A DNA stretch of 64,000 nucleotides, from positions 62,001-126,000 of the forward strand of contig DCVT01000011.1 in assembly GCA_002328075.1 (NCBI GenBank), given 5' to 3'. This DNA is from Anaerolineales bacterium UBA2181 (lineage in GTDB: Bacteria; Chloroflexota; Anaerolineae; Promineifilales; UBA4811). A program made the translations under genes and the position numbers. The notes under the pieces were generated by a model, which worked only from the letters and a program-made list of their open reading frames with translations, did not search any database and had not been told where the DNA came from. Below are positions 1 to 7,635 of the stretch, in pieces; the first letter of the stretch is position 1, and the number at the start of each line of letters is the position of its first letter.

Positions 1-472
1 CGTGCAGGAATTCCAGTTGCTCCAGGTCATTCCAGTCCATCCAGTAACCCAATCGGATGGATTGTTGTGTCTGGACGCCCGCAAAACGGAGCACGCGCTG
101 TTTGCAGAGCTTGACAAACTGGGCTAGGCCGAAGTCCTCGATGTCTCGCTTGGTGCGAAAACCCATCTCCCGTTCAACATTCACCTCAACCCACAAGCCC
201 TGGCAGTCAAAGCCATTTTGCCAGCGCTGGTCGAATCCCTGCATGGCCTTGAAACGGCAAAAGAGGTCTTTGTAGGTTCGCCCCCAGGCATGATGCACCC
301 CCATCGGGTTGTTGGCAGTGATGGGGCCATCCAAAAACGAGAACCGCGGTCCACCCGAGCGCAAAGCTCGAAGTTGCTCAAACGCGTGAGTGTCACGCCA
401 GAAATTCAGAACCTTGTTCTCCTGGTCAACAAAGCCCACTGTGTTTGGGACGTCTTGGAAACGCATGGTCAT
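1..472 (-). CDS. ileS: isoleucine--tRNA ligase, N-terminal part (cut by window edge)
   Basis: Charges tRNA-Ile with isoleucine in the cytoplasm. The reading frame runs from ATG at 472 off the left edge, about 157 codons. The first 75 residues hold the class I synthetase nucleotide-binding region in the form seen in one bacterial IleRS group: FLDGPITANNPMGVHHAW, then GRTYKDLF. A GFDCQGLWVEV block follows at about residue 92. GGAG lies five bases before the ATG, which sets the start. It is the third gene behind an isoleucine-specific T-box leader (specifier ATC), and this independently supports Ile rather than Leu or Val specificity. The KMSKS and editing domains lie outside the window. Confidence 0.92.
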   Translation of the reverse strand, partial: MTMRFQDVPNTVGFVDQENKVLNFWRDTHAFEQLRALRSGGPRFSFLDGPITANNPMGVHHAWGRTYKDLFCRFKAMQGFDQRWQNGFDCQGLWVEVNVEREMGFRTKRDIEDFGLAQFVKLCKQRVLRFAGVQTQQSIRLGYWMDWNDLEQLEFLH

Positions 473-587
473 TGATCTCCTATGTGTACCTGATTGTGCC
501 TGCCGACGGGTCTAACTGGCGGAGAATCAGGCAATCACACATGGAGATGCGAACCAGATTCCATACCTCATCTCCGGCACCTCCTTG

Positions 588-1310
588 CTAGGCCACCCGC
601 TCCAGTTCAATGTACATCCGCTTGTTGATTTTGCCCTTGGACTTGTAGTCTGCCACCCGGATCCGGCCGACCTCAGATGTGTTGGCAACGTGTGTCCCGC
701 CGTCGGCCTGCAGGTCCAGTCCCTTGATCTCCACAATCCGCACCTTTTGGATAGACTCGGGAAGCAGGTTGATCTTGGTTCGGATGAGGTCGGGAATCTC
801 AAACGCGACTTCCCGGGGCAGGACATCGACCAGGACCGGTCGGGCGAGGGCGACCTCAGCATTGACGGTCTGCTCGATCTCGTGTACCAGATCCTGGTGC
901 ATGGTCTCGAATTCGAAATCCATTCGGCCCAGAAGCGGCTCCATGTTGCCGCCGGTGACCAGCGCACCGTAATCCCGCCAGATTACGCCGCATAGGACGT
1001 GCATCGCAGTATGCGTGCGCATCAGTTGGTACCGACGTTCCCAGTCCAGACGGCCGGTCAGCCACGTCCCCACGGCCGGCGGTCTTCCCTCGACGCTGTG
1101 AATGATGTCTGCTCCCATCCGACCTGCTCGTATCACGGCATGCCGCTGTCCGGTACTCGACAACTCGCCCAGGTCGCACGGTTGACCACCTCCGCCGGGG
1201 AAAAAGGCAGTGCTGTCCAGTATCACCCCACCTTCGGGGGTTACCTCGATGACTCGGGCCTGAAACTCCTTCCGGTAGCTGTCTCGCTCGAATAGCAGTT
1301 CCGTTGCCAT
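588..1310 (-). CDS. alaX: AlaX-like alanyl-tRNA editing protein
   Basis: A 240-residue protein of the AlaX family. These are free-standing relatives of the AlaRS editing domain that hydrolyse mischarged (Ser/Gly) tRNA-Ala. Visible are the N-terminal FFPGGGGQP loop (about 37-44), the zinc motif HTAMH (H100, H104) and a DGGTH block (203-207). In AlaRS and many AlaX proteins the last motif is CGGTH, so the usual Cys ligand is Asp here. The start used is the second of two tandem ATGs, with AAGGAG four bases upstream. The ATG region overlaps the stop of the acetyltransferase gene, so translation is probably coupled. ileS follows 115 bases downstream. Sitting under an Ile T-box is unexpected for an Ala-specific editor. 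Family assignment is firm; substrate is not known. Confidence 0.85.
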   Translation of the reverse strand: MATELLFERDSYRKEFQARVIEVTPEGGVILDSTAFFPGGGGQPCDLGELSSTGQRHAVIRAGRMGADIIHSVEGRPPAVGTWLTGRLDWERRYQLMRTHTAMHVLCGVIWRDYGALVTGGNMEPLLGRMDFEFETMHQDLVHEIEQTVNAEVALARPVLVDVLPREVAFEIPDLIRTKINLLPESIQKVRIVEIKGLDLQADGGTHVANTSEVGRIRVADYKSKGKINKRMYIELERVA

Positions 1311-1825
1311 CATGCTCCTTTTTGTGCCGAGTTCTGCCAGCCTGGCGGCAGCCACATGCGCAACATCAGCTCCTCGCCACCCAACCTGCGCCAGAACTCG
1401 ATTGCACGCTGATTGGCCGTCATCATGTTCACTTCAATGCGATCCACGTGTTCTTCCAGAAACCAGCCGGTCAGTTGGGCTAGCAGGCGGTGCGCGATTC
1501 CCCGGTTGCGCCACTGGGGCTCGACAAACAGGTCGGCTACCTTGCCGAATTTTGCAGGTTCGTAGACAGATGGCCAGTACTGAACAAAGCCGGTCACGAA
1601 CCCGACGAGTCGGCCGTCGGGTGATTGGGCGACGAAGAGACGACAGGTCGGATCCTCCAGCAGAATTGCCAAGCGCTTCGCCCACTGTTGTACACCGTCG
1701 GGTGCCAGTCCCGGGAGCTCTGGGTTGAGGGCAGTATGGTGGAGAACCAGGGAGCACCAAAGTTCCGCCGTCTGCTGTTGGTCGCCCGCTGTGCCTCTTC
1801 TAGTCACAATCAATTCACGTTCCAT
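1310..1825 (-). CDS. GNAT-family N-acetyltransferase
   Basis: A 171-residue single-domain GNAT protein. The acetyl-CoA-binding signature VADLFVEPQWRNRGIAHRLL (motif A, with the R-x-x-G-x-A loop) lies around residues 95-115. ANQRAIEFWRRLG near residue 145 is the typical motif B region. The start used is ATG 1825, just past the T-box terminator; an upstream in-frame start at 1876 would lie inside the terminator stem and is rejected. The stop overlaps the alaX start. It is the first gene of the T-box operon with alaX and ileS. The substrate cannot be read from sequence. A link to tRNA, aminoacyl-tRNA or amino-acid metabolism is inferred only from the operon. Confidence 0.8.
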   Translation of the reverse strand: MERELIVTRRGTAGDQQQTAELWCSLVLHHTALNPELPGLAPDGVQQWAKRLAILLEDPTCRLFVAQSPDGRLVGFVTGFVQYWPSVYEPAKFGKVADLFVEPQWRNRGIAHRLLAQLTGWFLEEHVDRIEVNMMTANQRAIEFWRRLGGEELMLRMWLPPGWQNSAQKGA

Positions 1826-1840
1826 GCCTCTGCATCCAAC

Positions 1841-1873
1841 AAAAACGCCTTCGTCCCTCAAGGGACGAAGGCG
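1841..1873 (-). terminator. T-box intrinsic terminator
   Basis: On the minus strand a 12-bp perfect stem (CGCCTTCGTCCC with GGGACGAAGGCG, loop TTGA) is followed by TTTTT at 1845-1841. It directly follows the T-box antiterminator element, the arrangement expected for T-box attenuation. Confidence 0.93.
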
Positions 1874-2148
1874 CAAACCTCCGCGGTACCACCCTTGTTG
1901 CCCGGTTGGTAGAATCGGTCAGGCCAACCTGAGGCCACTCGGTCGACGCCCCCTGGAGCGCCGCGTTTGGGTAACGGGAACGATCCCGGCTCGGCTTAAT
2001 GGGGGGTGTTGGGCAACCTAACCCGCCGTTCAGCCAGCAGCTCCGGAGGGATTTTCGGCCAGTTCCTCGGGCCTGGCTTTCACCTTTTCCAGGCTCTCTG
2101 TTCGCGCGGACGCTGGCCTACTCGTCTCCATCGTCGCTTTTTCTTCGG
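1841..2148 (-). promoter_or_regulatory. T-box leader RNA, isoleucine-specific (ATC specifier)
   Basis: Read on the minus strand, the leader has all main T-box parts. GGAG (2129-2126) pairs with CTCC (2048-2045) below the specifier loop, and GGCCAG (2118-2113) pairs with CTGGCC (2062-2057) above it. Between them are the loop-E halves AGTA (2122-2119) and GAA (2056-2054), followed by specifier ATC (2052-2050), an Ile codon. An AGAGAG element lies at 2099-2094. The T-box sequence AACAAGGGTGGTACCGCGG is at 1899-1881; its TGGT would pair with the ACCA end of tRNA-Ile. The competing terminator is at 1873-1841. Uncharged tRNA-Ile should stabilise the antiterminator and allow expression of GNAT-alaX-ileS. 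Confidence 0.93.
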
Positions 2149-2153
2149 TGCGC

Positions 2154-2182
2154 ATTATCGCATAGGTGTGGGCCGGTGTCAA
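2154..2182 (-). promoter_or_regulatory. sigma-70 type promoter of the T-box operon
   Basis: The minus strand reads TTGACA (2182-2177), a 17-base spacer, then GATAAT (2159-2154). Transcription should start near 2147, just before the T-box stem I. Confidence 0.85.
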
Positions 2183-2468
2183 GCAGGTTGGCCGAAGGGT
2201 TGTCAGCACGCCAGCGGTTGAAGACATTGCGGACAAGGCTTGCTTCAGGCTATCGCTGGCACGGTTTTGGCTACCGTGGGAGAGGGAATCTGGAGCGGAA
2301 AGGTTGAGGTGCACAAGCGCAATGCAGCGGTTTTCCATCTGATGGGAATCATGCTCCCGTACTGCGATGGCGCCGCTCACCTGCGTGGCGGCGCCGCGAA
2401 GTACAGCCAAACGATTCTCACTTTTTCGCTCATCGCTGAACCAACGAGTATGCCGGAAGGAGGCTGAG

Positions 2469-2855
2469 ATGCGCCGGTTCAAGTGGTGGATTTTGGTGAG
2501 TGTGGTGGCCATTGCCCTGTTGGCCACGTTGCCGCTCGTCGGGGCCGACACCCGATCTCCAGACGAGGTCGCCGATACGCCAGTGCCCTGGGTTACGCGA
2601 GCGGTGGTTGCGTCTGTTACTCCCTCGTCTGTTGTCCTGGCCGTGACCCCCGGCTCAGCCACGTGGCCACCGACCAGCACAGCCGACGACTTGGCCGTCA
2701 CCGTTGAGCCGCCCAGGAGTTACACGCCAGCGCTAATCCCGGAAAGTGGAATAGGCCCTGGCCCAGGCCAGGTTCTGTGGGCGGCAGGAATCGGCGGGTT
2801 AGGGTTGAGCATGGTGGCCGTCGGCGTGGCAACCCTGCTGCGACGTGGCCGTTGA
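2469..2855 (+). CDS. small surface protein with sortase-type C-terminal signal
   Basis: A 128-residue protein of no recognised family. It has an N-terminal hydrophobic signal or anchor segment (about 7-25) after MRRFKWW, and a low-complexity Thr/Val/Pro middle. The C-terminus has the form of a cell-wall sorting signal: IPESG at 90-94, a hydrophobic stretch at about 102-124, then RRGR. The start is set by AGGAGG five bases before ATG 2469. The sortase gene begins 26 bases downstream, so this is probably its dedicated substrate; that is inference. The IPESG motif differs from canonical LPxTG, and the protein could instead be a plain two-span membrane protein. Confidence 0.65.
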   Translation: MRRFKWWILVSVVAIALLATLPLVGADTRSPDEVADTPVPWVTRAVVASVTPSSVVLAVTPGSATWPPTSTADDLAVTVEPPRSYTPALIPESGIGPGPGQVLWAAGIGGLGLSMVAVGVATLLRRGR

Positions 2856-2881
2856 GGTGATCCGGCGGCAGCCATAGGTCG

Positions 2882-4075
2882 ATGCGTTCGATTGTTCAGG
2901 ATGAAATCCGACTAGCCTGCGCCCTGGCGGCAGCCCGCCAGGGTGACTTGGCAGCCGCGCGCCGGCAACTGGCGACAGACCTTCGTGCAGAACCGACGAA
3001 CGTGACTGCCTGGTTCTGGATGAGCCAGCTGCTGGGGACCCGGGAATCGCGCGCGTTCTGTCTGGAAAAGGTGCTGGAACTGGACACTCAGAACGCGGCC
3101 GCAAAGGCCGGGTTGGCATTTCTCCGCCAGCGGACTGGGGAGCGGGGGAGTTCGGACACAGCGCCGCGGCCGGGCGCAGCAACCGAGTCAATGGAGCATG
3201 CACTGCCGCTAGAATCTGACGCGCGACAACAGCCGGCGAAAATCCAGTTGGCCGATGATGAGTTCTGGCGCCACCCAGGTTCGCACCCACCGACTGGCGC
3301 GGTCGGCTTCCGCACAAAGGTCAAGGGCTTGGCCGGCGCGGAGCAATCGCACAACCGGTGGCAACCGTCGGCCCTTACCAGGGGAAGCCATCGGACGAGC
3401 AAGGGGATGGCCCTGATTGTCGCGGGGCTCTTGCTGTTGACGCTGGCGGTTGCGCTGATGCTGCCGGTGCGACATCCGGCGCTCATAGCTGTCCCCACGA
3501 TTATCGTCAGCGACGCGGTCTTGAATCTGGGCACGGGCCCGGATGCGCTGGCGGTGGATGCCACGGCAGTGGTGCCCGAGGTGATCCCGCTGCCGCTGGT
3601 TGAAGAGACGCCGGCGCCATCGCCGTCGCCATCCGCTACACCAGCGCAAGCCTCTCTGGGCCGATTGCATATTCCAGATCTGGGCGTGAACTTGCAAGTG
3701 ATGGCCGTGCCGATCCGCGATGGAAATTGGGACATCTCCCGACTGGGCGCTCAAGTCGGATGGCTTGACTCAACCGGCCGATTCCCCCGCGATGACTTGG
3801 CCATGGTTTTTATCGGTCATGTGACCCTTTCGGCCCTGCGTAACGGACCGTTCTACGGGGTTCGGTTTCTGAGACCTGGCGACCTTGTACTGTACACCTG
3901 GAACGAGGTCGACCATGTATACCGCGTCGAAGAAGTGTCAACCGTCTTACCGGAACAGGCGGAGCAGCTCTATCTTGCTGACGGACACAGCCTGCTACTG
4001 GTCACGTGCACCGGATGGGACTATTCGACTCAGGATTACACGCGGCGCGCCGTGGCCCGAGCTGTGCTCCAATAG
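2882..4075 (+). CDS. TPR-like protein fused to a sortase domain
   Basis: Sortases cut a sorting motif and join the protein to the cell wall or to another protein. This 397-residue protein has an N-terminal helical repeat of TPR type (about 5-80, with the pattern AARQGDLAAARRQL), a linker, one membrane span (about 176-196), a Pro/Ser spacer and a C-terminal sortase domain (about 250-397). The catalytic set is visible: H313 in GHVTLS, C376 in LLLVTCTGW, and Arg 388/389 in YTRRAVARA. The domain faces outside; the TPR part should be cytoplasmic, an uncommon arrangement. It is downstream of a likely substrate gene and converges with tex, whose stop lies 10 bases away. The sortase class is not certain. 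Confidence 0.85.
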   Translation: MRSIVQDEIRLACALAAARQGDLAAARRQLATDLRAEPTNVTAWFWMSQLLGTRESRAFCLEKVLELDTQNAAAKAGLAFLRQRTGERGSSDTAPRPGAATESMEHALPLESDARQQPAKIQLADDEFWRHPGSHPPTGAVGFRTKVKGLAGAEQSHNRWQPSALTRGSHRTSKGMALIVAGLLLLTLAVALMLPVRHPALIAVPTIIVSDAVLNLGTGPDALAVDATAVVPEVIPLPLVEETPAPSPSPSATPAQASLGRLHIPDLGVNLQVMAVPIRDGNWDISRLGAQVGWLDSTGRFPRDDLAMVFIGHVTLSALRNGPFYGVRFLRPGDLVLYTWNEVDHVYRVEEVSTVLPEQAEQLYLADGHSLLLVTCTGWDYSTQDYTRRAVARAVLQ

Positions 4076-4085
4076 GGCGCCGGGG

Positions 4086-6296
4086 TTAGCCCAAAATCGG
4101 AGGGTCGCCCGCGCCGGTTGGTGATCGGAGACTGAGAGCGATTCGGTTGCGTTCAGTATCGACTCCCAGGACGGTGACTTGCACCACCATACCCACCGAG
4201 ACAATCGAATAGGGGTCGGTTGCCCGCTGTTCGCTCAATTCAGAAACATGCACCAACCCGTCCTGCTTGACGCCAATATCCACAAAGGCACCAAAGTCCA
4301 CCACATTGCGGATTGTGCCCTGGAGTTGCATGCCCGGTTTCAAATCCTCAATGGACAGCACGTCTGTCCGGAGCAAAGGTGCAGGGAACTCATCACGGGG
4401 ATCACGGCCTGGTTTCTGCAGCTCAACCAGAATATCCGCAAGGGTCATGGAACCAACGCTCAAGTGCGTGGCCATCTGTTGCGAGTTGCGAAACCGGCGG
4501 CGGTATTCCGGGAGCAAGGTGGGAAGCGACTGCCAGATGCGCCGTTCCTCCACTGACGGGTTGACCGAGCGAACGTCGGCCACCAGCCGTTCAACCACCA
4601 GGTAGGACTCAGGATGAACGGCCGTGTTGTCCAAGGCAATCTCCCCATCCGGGATACGCAAGAACCCGGCTGCCTGCTCGTAAGCTCTGGGGCCAATTCC
4701 TTTTACCTGTAGGACCTGGTCGCGCCGGCGAAACGCTCCGCAAGAATCGCGGTGCGAAACGATCGCCTGGGCGGCTTTGGGCCCGAGCCCGGCGACGTAC
4801 CTGAGGAGGGCGGGCGACGCAGTGTTCAGATTGACCCCCGCGTAGTTGACGGCCGATTCGACCACGCCATCCAATGCCTGGGCCAGCTTTTTCTGGTCCA
4901 CGTCGTGCTGGTACAGACCCACGCCAATCGATTTCGGCTCGATCTTGACCAGTTCGGCCAACGGGTCCAAGGTGCGCCTCCCGATAGAGACGGCGCCGCG
5001 AAGTGACACGTCCAGGTTGGGAAGCTCCTGCCGGGCCAACGGCATCGCCGAATAGACGGACGCCCCGGCCTCGCTAACCACCAGATAACGGACGCCCCTG
5101 AGCTGGTGGGCGACCTCGGTTGCCAGTTGCTCAGTCTCGCGGCTGGCTGTGCCATTGCCGATGGCGATGAGGGTGACCTTGAACTGGCACGCCATTTGTA
5201 CCAGCGAACTGGCCGATTTCTGCCAGGCCTTTTGCGGTGGGTGGGGATAGATGGTGTCGGTCGCCAGAACTGCGCCCGTCTGGTCGATGACTGCTACCTT
5301 GCAGCCGGTCCGGAAGCCAGGATCAATGGCCAATATGGTGTGGTGGCGCAAGGGCGGAGCCAGCAATAGGTGCCGGAGGTTCGTGGCAAACACCCGGATT
5401 GCGTGGTCACCAGCCTGTTCGGTGAGAGTCCGGCGCAGCTCCCGCTCCATCGCCGGACGAATCAGCCGCGCGTACGAGTCCTCGGTCGCTGCCAGCAGTT
5501 CGTCCCTCAGCGGGGAACTCGGGTTCGGCCGGTAGACTGCCTGAATATCGCCCAACACTTGGTCAGCAGGGTCCTGAATCTCGACCCGCAGGACCTTTTC
5601 CGCCTCGCCCCGGTCGATGGCCAACACCTGATGTGGTTTCAGGTGGCGGACCAGCAAAGCAAAATCGTGATACATGCGGTAGGTGCCGCGCAAATCGGCC
5701 CCGGGTTCACGAGAGCTGACCCGGATGACGCTTTTCTGCTGAAGTAGGGGACGAATCCGCGCCCGTAAATCAGCGTTGTCGCTGACAATCTCCGCCACAA
5801 TGTCGCGCGCACCGGCCCAGGCGTCGGCCGCGGTAGGCACGTCCTGATGGAGGTAAGGGGCTGCCACCTTGTCCAGCGGAGGAAGGTGCGACGGCTGATC
5901 CAAAATACGTTGCGCCAGCGGCTCGAGTCCTCGCTCCCGTGCCACCCAAGCCCGCGTGCGGCGCTTGGGTCGGTAAGGAAGATAGAGGTCCTCCAGAGCA
6001 GTGGCCGTATCGGCGGATAGGATGGCTTTTTCAAGGTCCGGGGTCAGTTTCCCCTGCTCATGCACCGATCGGAGAATAGTATCGCGCCGCTCGTCCAGCG
6101 AGCGGCGCCGGGCAACCTCCTCGCTGATCTGGCGAAGCTGCACCTCATCCAACCCGCCCGTCAACTCTTTGCGGTAGCGGGCGATGAAAGGGATGGTGTT
6201 TCCCTGGTCGAGCAACGCAATCGCGGTTGTGGCTTGTTCCACGCGAACCTGGGCAACACGTGCAATGATCTCCGAGTGTGACATGGTGGGCATCAT
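4086..6296 (-). CDS. tex: Tex-family transcription accessory protein (S1 RNA-binding)
   Basis: A cytoplasmic nucleic-acid-binding protein of about 736 residues, the normal length for Tex/YhgF. Seen in order are the N-terminal Tex helical region with IPFIARYRKE, the YqgF/RNase H-like core beginning AIDPGFRTGCKVAVID, a helix-hairpin-helix pair (YVAGLGPKAAQAIV and QVKGIGPRAYEQAAG), and a C-terminal S1 domain (GMQLQGTIRNVVDFGAF, DGLVHVSELS). The start chosen is ATG 6296, whose ATGA overlaps the truD stop and which has AAGGA eight bases upstream. ATG 6284 is an alternative. It forms an operon with truD. Members of this family act in transcription and RNA quality control. Confidence 0.93.
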   Translation of the reverse strand: MMPTMSHSEIIARVAQVRVEQATTAIALLDQGNTIPFIARYRKELTGGLDEVQLRQISEEVARRRSLDERRDTILRSVHEQGKLTPDLEKAILSADTATALEDLYLPYRPKRRTRAWVARERGLEPLAQRILDQPSHLPPLDKVAAPYLHQDVPTAADAWAGARDIVAEIVSDNADLRARIRPLLQQKSVIRVSSREPGADLRGTYRMYHDFALLVRHLKPHQVLAIDRGEAEKVLRVEIQDPADQVLGDIQAVYRPNPSSPLRDELLAATEDSYARLIRPAMERELRRTLTEQAGDHAIRVFATNLRHLLLAPPLRHHTILAIDPGFRTGCKVAVIDQTGAVLATDTIYPHPPQKAWQKSASSLVQMACQFKVTLIAIGNGTASRETEQLATEVAHQLRGVRYLVVSEAGASVYSAMPLARQELPNLDVSLRGAVSIGRRTLDPLAELVKIEPKSIGVGLYQHDVDQKKLAQALDGVVESAVNYAGVNLNTASPALLRYVAGLGPKAAQAIVSHRDSCGAFRRRDQVLQVKGIGPRAYEQAAGFLRIPDGEIALDNTAVHPESYLVVERLVADVRSVNPSVEERRIWQSLPTLLPEYRRRFRNSQQMATHLSVGSMTLADILVELQKPGRDPRDEFPAPLLRTDVLSIEDLKPGMQLQGTIRNVVDFGAFVDIGVKQDGLVHVSELSEQRATDPYSIVSVGMVVQVTVLGVDTERNRIALSLRSPTGAGDPPILG

Positions 6297-7510
6297 AGGA
6301 TGGGTCCTTGGGCGTGGCAAGGGAGCCCGAGCAGACCGCCGTTAGCGGCTGTCCGCCAGGCGCATTCGACGACCAGCGTCGCATAACTGCCGGGCGGCAG
6401 CATAAAGCTGACCTCGATCTTCAGCCGACCGGCAAAGCGCTCGTCATTCGCTGGAGGGACGACGCGCACCGTTTCTGGGAACAGCAACACCGCCCGGCTG
6501 TGGCGCGCGAGATAGGCGGATTTGAGAATCCGGGCTTTGAGGTCGGAGAGGTTTACGTTCTTCTCGTCCAGTACAGCCTGAACTGCGTCCGCCAGGTCGC
6601 CCTGACCGTAGACTGCCCGATGATGCGGCATTGTCAGGAGTACCCGGTCCAACACTGGTGCCTCCCGGTACAGTGGCAGGCTGCTACCAGCGATCTCGAT
6701 GAATGCGGCCGGATCCGAGTTGGCGGCGGCGAGCCGCCCGGAGATGTACCGAGCAACAACGCAATTCCACAGATAGCTTTGGTAGGCCTCCAACCAGAGG
6801 GAGAGTAGTCCTCGCGGAACCAGGTTCAACGCGCGGACGTAATCGTCCGGATGGTCGCGCAAGTAGGTGAGCAGGCTGCGGTAATTGGAGGGCTTGGGCG
6901 CGGCATCCATGAGCACATCCCATTGGCCCCAGTGTGCCTGCGCAACCTGCTTAAAGCGCTGAACCGACCCCGGGTCTCCCGGGAAGGTCACTGCCAGGTA
7001 GGCACGCACCGCTCGGGCGGAATCGCGGGCCAGAATGTGGGCACCGATGAACCCGTCCTCCGGATGGTAGGAGCCGAATCGCTGATGGTGAAAATAGTTG
7101 GGCAGCCCGGACCCCTGGAGTTCGCTCAGCCGGAGGGCCAGCGGTGCGGCCTGCTGTGGCGTGAGGTCACGGATCATCAGGGAGAACCGGTTGCCGGCCA
7201 GGTCGGTTGGGCGGAGTGGACGGTCCATCCGGCCTGCTAAGGTGGCGCGGTACCCGGGTCCTTCGACTGCAGCTGGCATGCTGCCCGGTACGCTCAGGTA
7301 TTGAACGACGTTGGCCCGCCGATCCTTCAGAGCCGCAAAGGCCACCGCTGATTGTCCGACGCCCAATTCGCTGGCCAAATGTGCTTGTACCTGGAATGTG
7401 GTCACATCGCGTTTGACCACGCGGTATACCGTATGGTCGCCGGTGCTAGCGAGCGGTGAGATGAGTATCTCCTCCACAGCAAAGTCGTCAATTGCTTGCT
7501 TTATCTGCAT
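6293..7510 (-). CDS. truD: TruD-family tRNA pseudouridine synthase
   Basis: TruD enzymes make pseudouridine 13 in tRNA-Glu. This 405-residue protein has the family catalytic block AALKDRRANVVQYLSV with the nucleophilic Asp near residue 82, GNRFSLMIRDL, and the NYFHHQRFG motif. The start at ATG 7510 is preferred because a promoter lies immediately upstream and no ribosome-binding site is visible; the mRNA is probably leaderless. A TTG at 7546 is in frame but coincides with the -35 hexamer. The stop overlaps the tex start (ATGA), indicating co-translation. Confidence 0.9.
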   Translation of the reverse strand: MQIKQAIDDFAVEEILISPLASTGDHTVYRVVKRDVTTFQVQAHLASELGVGQSAVAFAALKDRRANVVQYLSVPGSMPAAVEGPGYRATLAGRMDRPLRPTDLAGNRFSLMIRDLTPQQAAPLALRLSELQGSGLPNYFHHQRFGSYHPEDGFIGAHILARDSARAVRAYLAVTFPGDPGSVQRFKQVAQAHWGQWDVLMDAAPKPSNYRSLLTYLRDHPDDYVRALNLVPRGLLSLWLEAYQSYLWNCVVARYISGRLAAANSDPAAFIEIAGSSLPLYREAPVLDRVLLTMPHHRAVYGQGDLADAVQAVLDEKNVNLSDLKARILKSAYLARHSRAVLLFPETVRVVPPANDERFAGRLKIEVSFMLPPGSYATLVVECAWRTAANGGLLGLPCHAQGPIL

Positions 7511-7517
7511 ACGTGCG

Positions 7518-7546
7518 ATGGTATCAGAGCACCCGGCAGGCGTCAA
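7518..7546 (-). promoter_or_regulatory. truD promoter, probably giving a leaderless mRNA
   Basis: The minus strand reads TTGACG (7546-7541), 17 bases, then TACCAT (7523-7518). Seven bases separate the -10 from ATG 7510, so transcription should start at or next to the initiation codon. Confidence 0.6.
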
Positions 7547-7568
7547 AAAACGGCGAGCACGTCCGTGT

Positions 7569-7596
7569 TGACGGTGGGGCGGCCCCGGTTACAATA
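7569..7596 (+). promoter_or_regulatory. promoter of the HAD phosphatase gene
   Basis: TTGACG (7569-7574), a 16-base spacer and TACAAT (7591-7596), 40 bases before the GTG start. It is divergent from the truD promoter. Confidence 0.75.
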
Positions 7597-7635
7597 GGCC
7601 AAGCCGCATGGCGGCTGAGCAGGAGGTGCAGGGTC

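Noticed and set aside
2030..2701. A 223-codon minus-strand frame
   Set aside because: It runs through the T-box operon promoter and stem I and antisense to the small surface protein; composition is low-complexity Thr/Ala/Ser and no ribosome-binding site is present.
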